Assembly: GCA_964036155.1 (NCBI GenBank)
Contig: OZ038423.1
Span: 71,997,249 to 72,061,248 of the forward strand
Reading direction: 5' to 3'
From: Diploscapter coronatus
Taxonomy: Eukaryota; Nematoda; Chromadorea; Rhabditida; Rhabditidae
Length of the DNA stretch: 64,000 nucleotides
Part shown: positions 1 to 12,900 of the stretch, in pieces
How positions within the stretch are numbered: position 1 is the stretch's first letter
Layout: every line of letters begins with the position of its first letter
The notes under the pieces: generated by a model
Database searches by the model: none
What the model was told of the DNA's origin: nothing
The model's input: only the letters and a program-made list of their open reading frames with translations
Translations under genes and position numbers: made by a program

Positions 1-52
1 GTTATGGGGCTACTTTCAAAAGTTATGTGCCAAGCTAATACAAAATTTTTAG

Positions 53-256
53 CTGGAGACAAAACAAGTCATTCCCCCGTACAACCCAACAGTCACTGAT
101 GACAGAGACCTGCAGCATTTCGACGCGCAATTCACAGAGGAAGAACCACGACTGACACCCGACGACGAAAATGTCATTCAGAAAATCGACCAGAGCGAAT
201 TCGACGGTTTTGAATACGTCAATCCTCTGCACTTGAGCAGGGAGGACTCGGTTTAA
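53..256 (+). CDS. pkc-3: Atypical protein kinase C (aPKC), C-terminal exon, partial
   Basis: This is the terminal exon of an atypical PKC. It follows an acceptor (tttttag) at 46-52 and reads 67 residues to a TAA stop. It covers the AGC-kinase C-terminal tail: the turn motif RLTPDD, then [14 protein letters not shown], in which an acidic residue replaces the phosphorylated Ser/Thr of the hydrophobic motif. That replacement, and the NPL...S-E-D-S-V ending, are hallmarks of aPKC (zeta/iota; PKC-3 in C. elegans) and differ from conventional PKC. aPKC acts with PAR-6 and PAR-3 in cell polarity. The kinase domain lies upstream, outside the window. Family assignment is from motif recognition; the rest of the gene cannot be checked here. 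Confidence 0.9.
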   Translation: METKQVIPPYNPTVTDDRDLQHFDAQFTEEEPRLTPDDENVIQKIDQSEFDGFEYVNPLHLSREDSV

Positions 257-1193
257 ATTCCAAAATAAGAATTTTATATAAAAAAAGCAGTCACCTTTAT
301 AATTAATTTGCTTAGGATTACTCCGCCAAAGAGAAGATTTTTAAAATCAACCTAAATGCGGTCTTTTTAAATTCATCCTTTTTTACTTTCTAATGATATT
401 TCTCTGACAATCAACTTTTTTATGAAAAATGAAGATGATTTTTGAAATATATTTTAAATAAGGAGGCAAACAAATACTTACAAGCATTCATCTTCATCCA
501 GAATTAATGCTTCCAGCTAACCCCTCAAAAACACTACAACAGATTCTTTTTTTCTTCTGCTGATTAAGTCAAACAAAATTTGCACTTTATCTCGACTTTC
601 TGCATCGTTCTGTAGTCTAAATTATTACAGACCAATGCAAACTTCACTGAAATGAAAACTGCGATGATGCTAAACGTGATGTATTTGAATTCAGAACATG
701 ATTATTTCGTCATTTATCATTTTACCAGAATTTTATTATTTTCAAGTTTAAATTTAAGCTGCAATGATGACGTCATAAATTAGAGAGCGCAAGTGGTTTC
801 TCAAATTTGATAATGGTGAAGTTGGAGGAAGCTTGCCGAAATATTGTGGAATCCTTCAAATACTCGAATCAAAAAGAAACTTTCAATTTGGTTCAGTCTA
901 AACCCCATAATTAAACGATAATTACCTTTCCAAATGTCCTAGATTATCCGTCAATGAAAATTAACATTTTGGCTCATTTTGAATCAATTGTGTCGCGAAT
1001 TGCGATCTTCCTTTTTTATTTCGTAGAAAAATCAAATTTTTTCTATGTTTTCGGTTAAATTTATCTCCAATGCAAGAAAATATTTTTCTTTCCTCCCACC
1101 TTTCTGCTTCGAAATAAGCAGCATTCCTTGCTGCTTACCACAATTCAACGAATTTGCTTTTTATTTGTGATTTTTAAAGTTTATTTATTTTAC

Positions 1194-1215
1194 GGTTTAA
1201 TCATCCAAGTTTGAG
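1194..1215 (+). ncRNA. Spliced-leader SL1-like sequence (variant or decayed SL RNA gene)
   Basis: These 22 bases match the conserved nematode SL1 leader at 20 positions. The two differences are inside the triplet after GGTTTAAT, which reads CAT here and TAC in SL1; the ending CCAAGTTTGAG is identical. In a real SL RNA gene a GT donor follows directly. Here the next bases are GATAAT, so the standard donor is missing. The stem that pairs the leader with its donor flank is kept in changed form, ATCC with GGAT around the loop AAGTTTGA. No clear Sm-binding site follows. It may be a divergent SL RNA, a pseudogene, or an SL-bearing retrocopy remnant. Confidence 0.5.
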
Positions 1216-3017
1216 GATAATAAATTGGCGTGAGATTCCAACGTCCAGCTAGTTTGCCTGACTATCCGCTAAGCCTGAAGCAACCAACACATACAGAAAT
1301 TCCCTAACCATTTTCAACTTGAATCGAAAGCTGATAATTTCCCTTTCAAACTTTTCACTCATTTCTCAAATAATTCGACTTCTTGCTGACGGCTAGTTCT
1401 GAGAATGGCAAAATTCATGCTCACAACTGACAAAATGGCGGGATTGCAGGTGAAACATGTTAATTTTTGCGGCTTTTGAAAAAGAAAAGGAAAAGTTCAA
1501 ATGACGTCCATTCGTGTCCATTGAGCATAGGGGCTTGAAACTTGCAGAATATGGTCTACATCCTAATGACTTCAACCTATTAAATGCCGAAAATTGCCAT
1601 CTCAAGGGGTCGAATTTTATCATTTTTTCGTTATGCGCTGAACCCCAAAAGCAGATGTTTTCGTTAATTTTCCAGGGTCGGTCTGACGGGGATTTTTATA
1701 GAGCTTTAAATTTCCCACAAAGCCCCGTTTTGAAATTCCACCATATTTTCAGGACTTTGCAGGAAGGCGGTTCAAAAGGTTTATTTACGGGAAAAATTGC
1801 GATTTTGCATATTCAAATTTGAGCATTTGCGGTCTCTAATTAAACTCATATTTATTATTCGACTAATTTATCAAGTAACTAATTTTTAATTCGATCACTA
1901 ATTCTTCGTACTTTTAACAGATTATGCATATTTAAATGTTTTAAAGTTAAACTTATAGGTTGGACAGATGTATTTAGCGTTTGTTCCCTCTAGCAGTGAT
2001 AATATTTATTCTTTTAATTTTTATCTATTGTGTTTACTCGTTTTTCTCAAGTTTCCCCTCTCAATTTTCGTCTCACTTATGAGAATATCACTTTATTCAT
2101 TTAAAAACAGTTTCACGTTGCCTTCACTTAAAATTCGCCTTCAATATTTACACGAAAAGTACAGGAACAAATAAATTATTTGTCAGAAATATCAAATGTC
2201 TGTAGGCAGACTTTGTTGAGTAGTAACCTTTGAAATTTGTGATTTTGACTGACGAAAAAGGACAACATCGGGCAGCCGCCTACTCGAAAGGTGCAGATGC
2301 AAATTTGAGACCAAATATTGACACACCATAAAAGGTGGAGATTCTATTTAGGCTATACTGTCACTACATTTTATAATATGAAAGAAACCATTCAGAAATA
2401 ATATTCGCGTAGTTTTATAGTGGGCAACCGCGTTTCCAAGCATTGTAGTTCTGTCAATTGAATGAAAATGCAGAAAATAATACGAAATGAGATCAAAAGA
2501 ATCAAAATTTCAGCTACTTGAAGGCAATTTGTAAACCGCATGACGTTATAACACGAAATAAAATCAGAATAGGCTAGGGGAAAGTAAGATATGATATCTT
2601 TGTTCATACTATTTTGCTAAATCTACGTCATGGTGTCTATGATTTGTAAATTGTCCTATTTGAACTAAAATATTACCTATTCTCATACCGTCTTAAGTTG
2701 AACTTCATCCGGGGTTCTATCGGCCTGAGCCGAGTCGAAGAATTTCGAAATTAACTCGGGCCAAACCGCAAAAACCCTGGCCACCCTGGTCGAGCTCAAA
2801 GTTGAGTTTTCAGATACAATGTTTCTCGAATTTTAGGCATGAAATGCAATGCATTGGAATTAGTTTCTCGAACACTTTTATGAAGCTAAAAATTGGTCAC
2901 GTGAAAAGCTATACTTCGTGACAGAATGTCTCTTTTTAGGCCTCACCTAACTGCCCTTATTTGAGATCGAAGAATCAATTCGGCTCAGAGTATCTCTATT
3001 TCGACTATTCGCTACTC

Positions 3018-3272
3018 AGAGAAATTGCCGAGCTATTGCAGATGTAGATCAAGAGGTATTGTCGATTGGAAAGAACGTGGATCTCGGCAGCCGCTTTGTA
3101 CAATGTTATATCCATCATGCGATAAACGAAATATAGAGAGAGTTGGTAAAAGAGATAAGATAAATATTATATCTTCTTCGCCTTCTGGCCTAAAACAGCG
3201 AAACTCCACTCTTTCCATTTCCAATCGACAATGCCTCTTGATCTACACCTGCAATAGCTCGGCAATTTCTCT
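3018..3272. repeat. Foldback (inverted repeat) element with arms of about 63-67 bp
   Basis: The arm at 3018-3080 and the arm at 3206-3272 are near-perfect reverse complements, both carrying the core AGCTATTGCAGATGTAGATC in one orientation or the other. They are separated by about 125 bp that includes an AT-rich centre. Open frames on both strands here are by-products of the inversion. It resembles a small MITE or a recent inverted duplication. No transposase or clear target-site duplication was seen. Confidence 0.75.
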
Positions 3273-3289
3273 CCTAATGGTCTAGCCAA

Positions 3290-3665
3290 GCCAGCCCCCT
3301 TCTCCCTCTGGTTTCAGTCTAGGTGTCTGTCCCCAATTTAATGATTCCCCGTTTCTTCATTTCATGCACTTGTTCGTTCCCCTCCCCTGTCGTCTTTTCA
3401 GCCCGCATTCTCCCAGTCTCTTTTGCGCTTTTCGCTCGCTTTTCTGCATTTCGTTTGTCGCTTTGCGCTCTCTTCTAACACGCTCACTGCCTCGCTCCCT
3501 GTCTAGCCACTCTCTGCCTTCTCTCGTCCCTCTTTTACACCCCTGTCTCTCAAAGAGACAGACAGGGTCTCTTTATTTCTCCTCTCCCTGCCTCGTTCTC
3601 TCTTCTCTCAACACTCATCGTCTACGTTTCGACTGTTCTGTTTCTTTTTCTCCTTTTTCACCCCC
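3290..3665 (+). promoter_or_regulatory. Pyrimidine-rich block upstream of the Ski/Sno gene
   Basis: About 375 bases are dominated by C and T on the plus strand (CTCTC and TTCTCC runs). They end about 260 bp before the Ski/Sno start codon. T/C-rich blocks are common in nematode promoters, and GAGA-type factors bind the complementary strand in other animals. Promoter role is inferred from position and composition only. Similar blocks occur inside Ski introns and upstream of the DOCK gene. Confidence 0.3.
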
Positions 3666-3926
3666 TACACACAAACTCAGATTGACGCGATCGTTATTTA
3701 ACATCGAGTAGTTTGCTCCTGAGAATTTTTGAAGGTACATCATCTTTATATTTGAATTTCGGGCGTATTTTATAAATATTACATTACAGAGCTTTTTCCC
3801 ATTTTTAAAAATCTTATTTACACTTTTACAGTTTCATTTTGTTGAAAATCGATAAAAACGTCATTTTTCTGCTATTTTGAAAAACATTCGGGTTTTTTAG
3901 AAACTTGGAAATAGATTTTTGAGCCT

Positions 3927-6900
3927 ATGGAAAGCGTGGAGCGACGCGTCCGTTTCGTGGACGACGTCGACCTGTTGAAGGCCGCCGCGAAGCAGGCAGA
4001 TTTCAAAAGCGGTCTGGCTTTTTCTGTCAAGGAGCCCATTTTCGACCCCCATCCAAAGAAGTGTATCGATGAAAATGATCAGGTATCAAATTAACAAATA
4101 TTAAGACAAAGTGCTTAGGGTTCATTTTCAGATATCATATTCATAGAAAATGCAAAAAGCATTGAAACTTAATCTGTATCAACATTAAGTTTGAGTTAAA
4201 AAAAGTGAATTTATTTTTAGATCGCTTTTGTGCGACTAAAGACGACGTCGAACTTGGTGGAGGAGGAAAATCTTAACCCGAAAGAGAAGCGGGAAATTTA
4301 CGAGAAGGGCTGGAGAAATTTGGAATGCAGCACTAGTGAAAAGACATTCGACCAGGATGACGACTCACCTGAAGCCCAGGACGATTTGTTCTTCCAGCAC
4401 ATACCCCATCCCAAGTCCGAACAGGGGATACAAGGTCGGTGTTTTTAGTTTCATAGATCTATAAATTATTATTTTGAGATGACTTTTACATAGAGATCAG
4501 CATTTAAAACCATTCAGATTGTAATTTTGAATTTCCAGTGGTGAACGGTTACAAGCCGTCGTACTGGGTCCAAGAAAGCCGAACATTGCCGCACAGTTTT
4601 CTCGGAGTTTTCAATGGGTACGTATTCTTCAAAATACTTCGGACTTGTTATTTACTATTTCCTGCCTCACAATTATTATTCGCCCTCAAAATAATGAATT
4701 TTTCTAGCACACTAATTTATTCATGGGCTCCCAAATTTTTGTAAAATGCACCCACTTTTCTCTTAAAAGCGAGTGAATTTTCTATTAAGTGCTAATTCAT
4801 TCATATTCTTACATGTCCACTTTCATTTATCGATCCCCTTTGCTATCTCAGCTCTCAGCCAGTCTCCCAATCTGTCTTCCATTTATGTTTTGGTCTCGCA
4901 TGTTGCATCAAAATAATATGGGGTCAGGCCTTGGCACGTGCGTGGATTGCTCTAGGCAAGATCATCCTTTAATGACTGGCGGAGATAATAATGAAATACC
5001 TGGAAATATGCCTTATGGCAAATCTGCTCTATCGCTAATTTGTAGTATAGCAGTCTTTAAAGTTTATCATTAGAGCAGATTATCGTGTTGGTCCATGTTT
5101 CGAGTCCTTCTGTACTCTGTTCGGTCAACTTTCATTGTGCTTCGATCTCTCCGTCTCGGTCCCGATCGATCAATACTCAGTCTCATTCACTCGAGCGAGC
5201 AACAATTCACAGCGACTCTGAGCGCTAGAGTGTGTTCTCTTCTCGTCCCCTAACATTTCCCGTTCCTCAAACTTCTGCAGCGCTCCGCATTTTTCAAAAC
5301 TTGTTCCGCAACTTTCCGTGAATTTCCCGCGCTCTTATTTTATTAGAAATGTCTGATTCTTCTTCCATCTTCTTTCTATTAAATCTCAACTGTTCCCCTA
5401 CACCTTTGAAATTTTCCAAAAAATTCAATCATTCTCAAGGTTAGACGCAAATTTTGAACTCGGAAACTTTTTTCGCTGAATTTCGAACCCATTCCAAATT
5501 GGATATCAGAATTCCTGTAGAAGTACAAGAAAAATCATTTTATTAGAATATGATTTTTTTAAATGAACAGGATGAGTATGACTTCAATATTGCGCTCGAA
5601 TTCAAAGGTTTCATTTTAAAAGGCAAAACCTAAAATCGTCATTCCCTTTCTATTTCTCTGCACCCTGTTTCTATGGCACACCACCCTTATCAATAGAAAT
5701 CAGCGTCTTTTGCTAGTCAGACAGATAAATGAAAGGAGAGGAGGAAAGATGATAACATGTTAGGGGGACTGGAAAGCAGGAGGGGTCTTCTATTTTGAAA
5801 AGTCTTAGAATTAGAAGACCCTCTTAAAATATAACTCTTAAATCTTAAAAAAAGAAAAATATGAGAATATTTGAAGATCATCTTAAAATATAAGATTAAA
5901 AATCTTAAGAGAAGTAGAAATATTCGAATAGATGAGCCTTATATGTTTCAAATTACCTCCTAATTTTGAATTAATTTGGTTGATTTTTTTTGTTTTCGAT
6001 TGAAAAAATGGGACATCAAAGATGAGTTATTTTGATATTTTCCCCCAAGAAAAATTGACATGACCCAAACCTTGCAGGGGAAATGCCCGCTAGATTGAGA
6101 TTGTTCTGTTTAAATAGCTGCTATTTAGATCAATGTCCTTTGAAAATATCCTCTTTGGTTCGTTACCTTTTGTTTTCTTCCCTTTGCTTACCTTCTCAAA
6201 CCCTCATTATTGAATTCCCTCGGTGGTGATTAGGGAATGCGGAAAATTCAGAAAATTTTATTTATCTGCAAAGATATGTTATTAAAGTTCAAATAGAGCT
6301 CCTTTTCAAAATGACATACTTGATAGGTGGTATGATGAAAATTGTCTGAGTTTAGGAAATTTCAAGAGCCTAGAAAGGCTAGATTCTTTTTTCTTCTTCA
6401 TATATATTCCTTCTTCAGCCTGCAAGATACCAAAATCGCATTCGGTTTTTTTTCTCTTTTTCCTGCCTTATTTTATTATCCTATCTTCTTCCTGAATTTT
6501 CCCCTCAGGGATCCAGCCAACTTATAGTTAATAGTGCTAGTGATCTTTCGAACCCTGCCCCGCTTAATTTTGCATTCACCTTTCAATGCGAATGTCTGCA
6601 TTACTCCATCTCTAGACGCCTAGACACTAAATACGAGACTCGGTCCCTTGTCTCATTGCGCTTGCATCATTCTTCCTTCCTCTGTATGTCTGCCTTTTTA
6701 TTCTGTCCTTTAAAGGGGGAGAGCCTCGGGCGACTGGGACGAGGAAGAAGAAGAAGAAAGATGCAAAAACGGCTGGCCTACTCGGGGAGAAAGAGAGAGA
6801 GAGAAATGTAAAACGGCTGGCCTACTGAAAAGAATAGAGGAAGCAGACCGCGCGAACAACCAACACAACATTTGCTTCGTCTGAAACTCGAATTCGAAAA

Positions 6901-9900
6901 ATTCGAGGGACACCGGCCAGAGTGTCTGGACAAATGCACAAAATTGCACACACACACAGATTTTGCAGACGAAAAAATTATTGCAACAAAGTTACACGAG
7001 GAGAAAAATTATAAAATGCAATTCAATTAGTCTGTAACTTGATGACGGAGATAATATAATGAGAAAGTAATAATACTGCAATATAAATAGGAAAAATGTG
7101 TTAAAACAATAAAAGTGAATATTCTAATTTTTCAGGGTCTGCATTCCCTGTCTGTTGATCGGCGGCGAGCCTCGACTGCCGTTGGAATATTTTCGGAAAC
7201 GAGTTTTGGCGGCAAGGGGAGATCAGGGATCCTGGGATAATCTAAATGATGCTATTGGTAAGAAAAAGTTGAGATTTTGAAAAATCGCTTATTCTAAAAA
7301 AAAAACTCACGACCTGTCAATGTAGTCAAAATTAATTCATTTTCGCCGAAAAAGCGATTCTCAAGAATCAGTTTACTACCGAGCATTTTCTCAAAAATCG
7401 ACAACCGTGAAGCGATAGTCACTGGATGTGTCCATCACTCCACTATTGAAAATCTTCGATCCATTACGTTCAAATACGCTGATTCCGGTTTGAAAGTTTT
7501 AAGTGGAAAGAATAGTGTGGATTGGAGAAGCTAAAAAAACTTGATTCTTAACATCACCTGTCAGACCGTGATAAATATGAGAATCAGGGTTGACCGAAAG
7601 TCGAAATTTGAAAAATTCGAAACCGAAATCAGACCTTTCGGTATCCAAAAATAACCCAAACTTTCGCCCACCTCTAATGAGAATGTTTACTTTGGTGATA
7701 AAATATCTAAAAAAAATGTTTAATTCTGCATTTCAAAAATAACATGGCATTTTCAGCTCGTCTCAATATCATGGTACGCGAGGCATCCCCCATCGAAGTT
7801 ATTTCTTTGAAGAAAATCGGCAAAAAACTACTTCATAAAGAGCAATACTTCACAATTATTACGTAAGATTTTATACATTTCTCAGAAGTTTGAAAACTAA
7901 AGGTCATGAAATCCTATTTTGTCACCCAAAATTGAAATTTGACGTGTCGTTTTCTTTCGATTTTTAGAACCCAGAAGATTAATAGTTTTATACTTTTTTG
8001 AACGAACACAGCTTCTTCTTCTTCTTCTGTATCCTACTTATCCTTGGCGCCAAGGACAACTTGTGAATCGCACGACATACGAAGTAGTGTGGAAAAAGAG
8101 ATCCTATCAGTCAATACCCCACACTAGCCATACACTATTTCGCATGTTTTGAGGACTTGATTTCGTACAGTTTCCGAATAGCCTCACCAAGTCGCCAATC
8201 TGGTACTTGCAAGCTCACACCTGAATCTCAGCCAACATAACACAAATCAAGGTTTACTCGATGAATTGGAAAACGAGTAAAATCAACAGAAAGCCTAGCT
8301 CTGACCGAAAAGAAGAGAGACATCAGCATTTCTCTAGAGAAGCAGAAAAGTAGAAAACAAATATGTCAAAACGTACGAAATAATTCAAAATACAGAAAAA
8401 AGACGCGAATTTTCGCACCTTTATTCAAAAAATGACTTGGATATGTGAAAATAGTAAATGTTTTCAGAGAAAAAACATAATTTCATCATGCTTATGTGAA
8501 AATTTATGAATTTATGAAAAAGTACAAATTTTAGTCGAACCGACGCTGAAAGAATCTACGCTCTACTTTATTCCAAATATTCGAGCAAACCGCTCACAAA
8601 GGGATCGAAGCGACGGGCTCTATTTGTGAGGGACGAGAATAAAACTTGGTAAATTTTAAAATTGATCAAAGAATTGTCTTATTCAAATGATTTTAAGTTT
8701 AAGTAAAAATTATTATTATTGACTTATTGATTGTTTTCAGGGACATGAGCGAGCGAATTCCGATTCAACACAGCGGAATTGTCGGTGATTTAGATGAGCA
8801 AGACTCTTTCCAGACAAAGGATACTGTAAGTCTAAATTTATTACTTGTTATTCATTTTGTTGATGCATTTTTGAGGCTCCCTAAATCTAGATATATCTTA
8901 TGCACTTACATGACGTAAATTTGGTTATGTTTGAGAATCTTGATATTTTGGGATTAACATTTGAAGTTCATAATATTTGATACCTGATATCTATTACTTA
9001 GAAGCCTTACTATAAAATTATGATTTTGATGCATTCCTGCAAAGATTATTTTTTTTTATTGCAAATGAAACTTCTTGGCATCATTGTTATTTTCTTCCTT
9101 CGATGAATTTTCCATATGATCACCATTTTGATTGCGCGTTTCTTTCATTTTTATTTAGCTCTCTCAATTACAATTCAACAGACGCGAATGTACTCTTTTT
9201 ATGTGTAAAGCGCGAAAAAATTCTATGAAATTGGCACAAAAGAGTTTTTGATAATTCTCTAGGAAAATGTCGTCATCATTCATAGTGGACCATTGTAATG
9301 ATTCCATATATGAAATTCGCGTGGTCGGAAATTTTTCATCAGAATGAGACATTTTCAAATTTTTGAGGGCTTTGATAATTCAAAATAACCTCTAAATTCA
9401 CCGATCTTAAACCTTCCAAAGATTTAGCTTAAAGAAGTTATATACAAACTATTCTCCATTGTCCTCGAGATGAGCCTTGCCATATGCACCCTGCGTCTAT
9501 AACCTGCGAGACGCACGCATTGAGACTAGAAGAAAATAAGAGAGCAAAAGCGAGCAGGCACATAGCTAAGGCTCGCGGGTAGCTCTTCGTTTTTTCTTTG
9601 TAAGGGTTCATCCCGGAAAGCAATGAAGAATATTTCCATATCTTTCCTATCCCTAAAATATGCACTACTTTTATTCATTTCAAAAAGCCCTGATTTTTAT
9701 CTTTAAAATTTCAGCTCACCCGCCCTGCCGTTTACGGTTGGTTGTTTCCGTCTCGAGCCTCACGTCGCTGTATCATCTGCGAAAAATGTCATCGAAAATT
9801 CACCATATTCGACTTCTGCACACATGGCCATTACAGCGAGAAGGCGCAAGAAACGAGGAAGTAAGTTCACAATCTCTCGCCCTATAATAAGGCATAGAGA

Positions 9901-12900
9901 ATGAAAGCTGTTTAAGATAATTTCCTAACTTATTTCTTATTATCATCAGACCTGGAAGTAAAATCTCATCAACCTGTTACACACCAATTAGACTAATTCA
10001 GGGCTAGATTGCATCTTCTAAATGATTAGGTTATGGGGTCTGTGAAAAGATGATTATCAGGAAATGCTAAAAGCCCATGTATTTTGCAATGACTTTGGTG
10101 AAGAATCGATGAGTTCAATGCAAATCTAGCCTAATTTTTTTAGGGAAAATTGTTTTGTTGATCAGTATTCTTACTTTCATCCTTTCTTTCTAATTAAAAA
10201 TGATCGCTCTAGCTAAATAATATAGAAAATTTAGGTCAAAATAGAGAAGATAAAATGACAGATATGAAATGAAATATCATCTAACAAAATAATATTTTTA
10301 AGCAATTGATTCGTACGAATGTGCTAAAATAATTGGCAAAATGGAAAAAATAAAACTTTAAAAATCTTCCAGCCGCGTCAACAAGTGGGGCTTCAACTCG
10401 TGCAATTGGTTCAACCACATCCGCATCGCTGAGCCATTCGACCATGTTCTTGCATATCAGCAATTCTGGACTGATTTCCTCTCTCTTCATCTAGAGCCCA
10501 AATGCGGCACCAAACGAAGACGGAATCTGGATGCCACATTGGAAATACAGGTATTTTTTTCTAAATAAATTCCATCCTTTTCCTAAAAGTTAATGGTATT
10601 TGCAAAGCTTCTTTTTCAATATTCACTCCTTTTCTAAAGTTAATTATATTTACAAAAAGGTTGATCTTCATTTATTTTTATTTTCTTTCTGAATGAAATA
10701 TGGAGATACACTGATAAACTGTTCTTTTCTTCACAGATTTTTTCTAAGACTATTTTCCAAGAACCCGAAATTTTGCGCTTTTTTGTGTGCTTTTGCACTC
10801 TTTCATTCGTTCATGTCCATGCAACAATCGTCCAGCCGTCTGCACTTTGGTAATATCGATTTTCGTCTGTCCCCTCGCCGCATCTAGCAGCACTTTTTCC
10901 CTTCCTCCTCTGCATCTCTAGCCATTTTCTCTTTCCTACTCTGTTTCTTTGTTGCAGTGTCGAATTCGCATTCTCCTCTTCACATTTTGTCAGGGCAGAT
11001 TCTCTTCCCTTTCCTCTTTCTCGTGGCGCTTTTTGCTCTTTTCACAATTCTCGAGAAGAAAGCGTCTGTGCCTTGCAAATAACGTGCTCTTTTCGAAGAC
11101 TTTGACTTATAAAGTTTGGAACTTCGAAAATTTTAAGTCTGACTTCAAATTCTAACGGTATTTTCTGATTCGAAACTCAGGGACTATTTTTTGAGGAAAC
11201 TTTGAATTTTGAAATCTGGTAAATTTGAAAATGTCTTCGAATTCTGAATCTTTTAGACTAATATTCAAATATTTTACTTAGAATTTTATTTTTAATTTTG
11301 ATCTTTAAGAGTGTCAAACCCAGATATCCGAATGTTGTTCAGCCTTCTTCCTTTTCATCTCCATCCAGTCGGTCTCAGATGCTTTTTCCACTTTTTGTCC
11401 TAGTCTCGTACAATCTAGCCGACAAATTGTTTTTTTAGTTTGGGCTGTGTCCCAGAAAAATCTCAATTTTCTTCTAGCGTCTGCTTCGAAGAAAGTATAT
11501 ACGGGGGTTTTCTGTGGAATTAAAAATGTAATCATAGGATTTCAGAAAATAGAGGACCTATGATATGCTTATCACATTAGCAGCAAGATGCACTTTTATG
11601 AAAGAATCTAGAATTAGTTACGCGGCGTAATTGTAATCTAGTGCGTGCGTCTGTTTACCCATTTCAGCACATAGCAGTTCCAATTCGCATTTTATCGCAT
11701 CATTTTACTCTATTGTACTTTTCGTTTTACTTGTTACGTCGAAAAATGGATGGAATTTAAATTTAAAAGAAAAATCTGAATCACTAGATTTCATCTTCTA
11801 ATGCTACTTAGAAAATATGAATGAGAATTGAATTCAAAGTTTCGCAGTTCTGACTTTTTTTGTTTGAAGCTTTGAAAATTCGGAGTCGTAATTTTTTCCT
11901 TAAATTTTTCACTCTGAATCTTGTCTAGTCCCGCACGTAGTCCGTTTTCTTGTTGGCAAAATGTAAATGTTAACCCATAAAAGCAGTCTTGATTATGAGA
12001 ACTTAGGATTTTCTCTATTATTCAGAAATCCCCTATTCTTCGAATGGGAGGACAATTTTTGTAGTCATCGCATAAAATTCTGAATGGAATAATGGAGGTA
12101 TATTTCAGGAGCGGCAATCCGCAGTCGGCGCAGAGAAGGAGAACTGGGATAAACACAAAGTTGGATTCAAGGTAGCTAGAGTTAAACAGGTAAATTTATC
12201 ATCATTTTGGCTTTAAATAATTTGAAAAGAGCTTATCTTCACTTGTGATAAAACCTGAAAAAATGTCGAATTATAAATGGCTATTAATTTTTGCTAAAAT
12301 CATTAAAATAGCTGGGTCCATACTAAACCCCTACCTAGTTCATGACAAGTTCAGTTCAACTCAACTCGTTTTTGAAAGAGAAATAGCCTATAGTTCACGC
12401 CAAATTCGCTTCTACTTTTAGGGGACTTTAGTACGAGCCCTGGTCTTCACGCATCTTTTAATCTGAAAAATTATGAATGATTTTTTTTCAAATTGCTGCT
12501 AAAACTAGAATATTTACCGATTGTTTTAGGAATCCCTCTGGTCGACGTACAATTACGGAAAACATTGGGGCTTCCGCGAGTGTCCCAACAAGAGTCTAAT
12601 CTCGGAATACCAGAAGTTAACTTGCAATACCTCGACCATAAAACTCAAAGCCCTATGGCTACTTGCTGCTAAGGAGGTCGCTTATATTCAAATGGTAAGT
12701 CAAATATTTATTCTATTTTTCTCTTATAAAAACTATTCACCTTTTCATTTCTTAGCATTTTCTTCTAAAACTAAATTATCCCATCAGCTGAATTTTGATT
12801 TTTGATAAGTTTATAAGGTTCTCCTTCTTTATCACATTTCAATTCTGAAATTTCATTAACTTTCAAAGTCCAATTTTTATCTATCTTTGGTGACATTTTG

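Larger units (their letters stand above)
257..3926. other. Intergenic region between aPKC and Ski/Sno genes
   Basis: No convincing coding exon is visible in these 3.7 kb. It contains the aPKC 3' flank, an SL1-like element (1194-1215), a foldback of about 255 bp (3018-3272) and a strongly pyrimidine-rich stretch (about 3290-3665) before the Ski/Sno start. Short open frames here (for example 1514-1822) have no exon-like neighbours or recognisable motifs. Confidence 0.7.

Noticed and set aside
1514..1822. 102-aa open frame
   Set aside because: No splice partners, no motif, and low-complexity neighbours. It is probably a chance frame in intergenic DNA.
3025..3285. Open frames on both strands, 86 and 63 aa
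   Set aside because: They are mirror products of the inverted repeat at 3018-3272, not genes.
3364..3711. 115-aa S/L/R-rich open frame
   Set aside because: It arises from the pyrimidine-rich block; composition is not protein-like.
4185..4193. Second AAGTTTGAG word like the SL1 end
   Set aside because: Only nine bases match the leader, in a Ski/Sno intron, so it is within chance expectation.
6710..6955. 81-aa minus-strand frame
   Set aside because: It lies in the GA-rich part of a Ski/Sno intron and reads as poly-Ser by composition.
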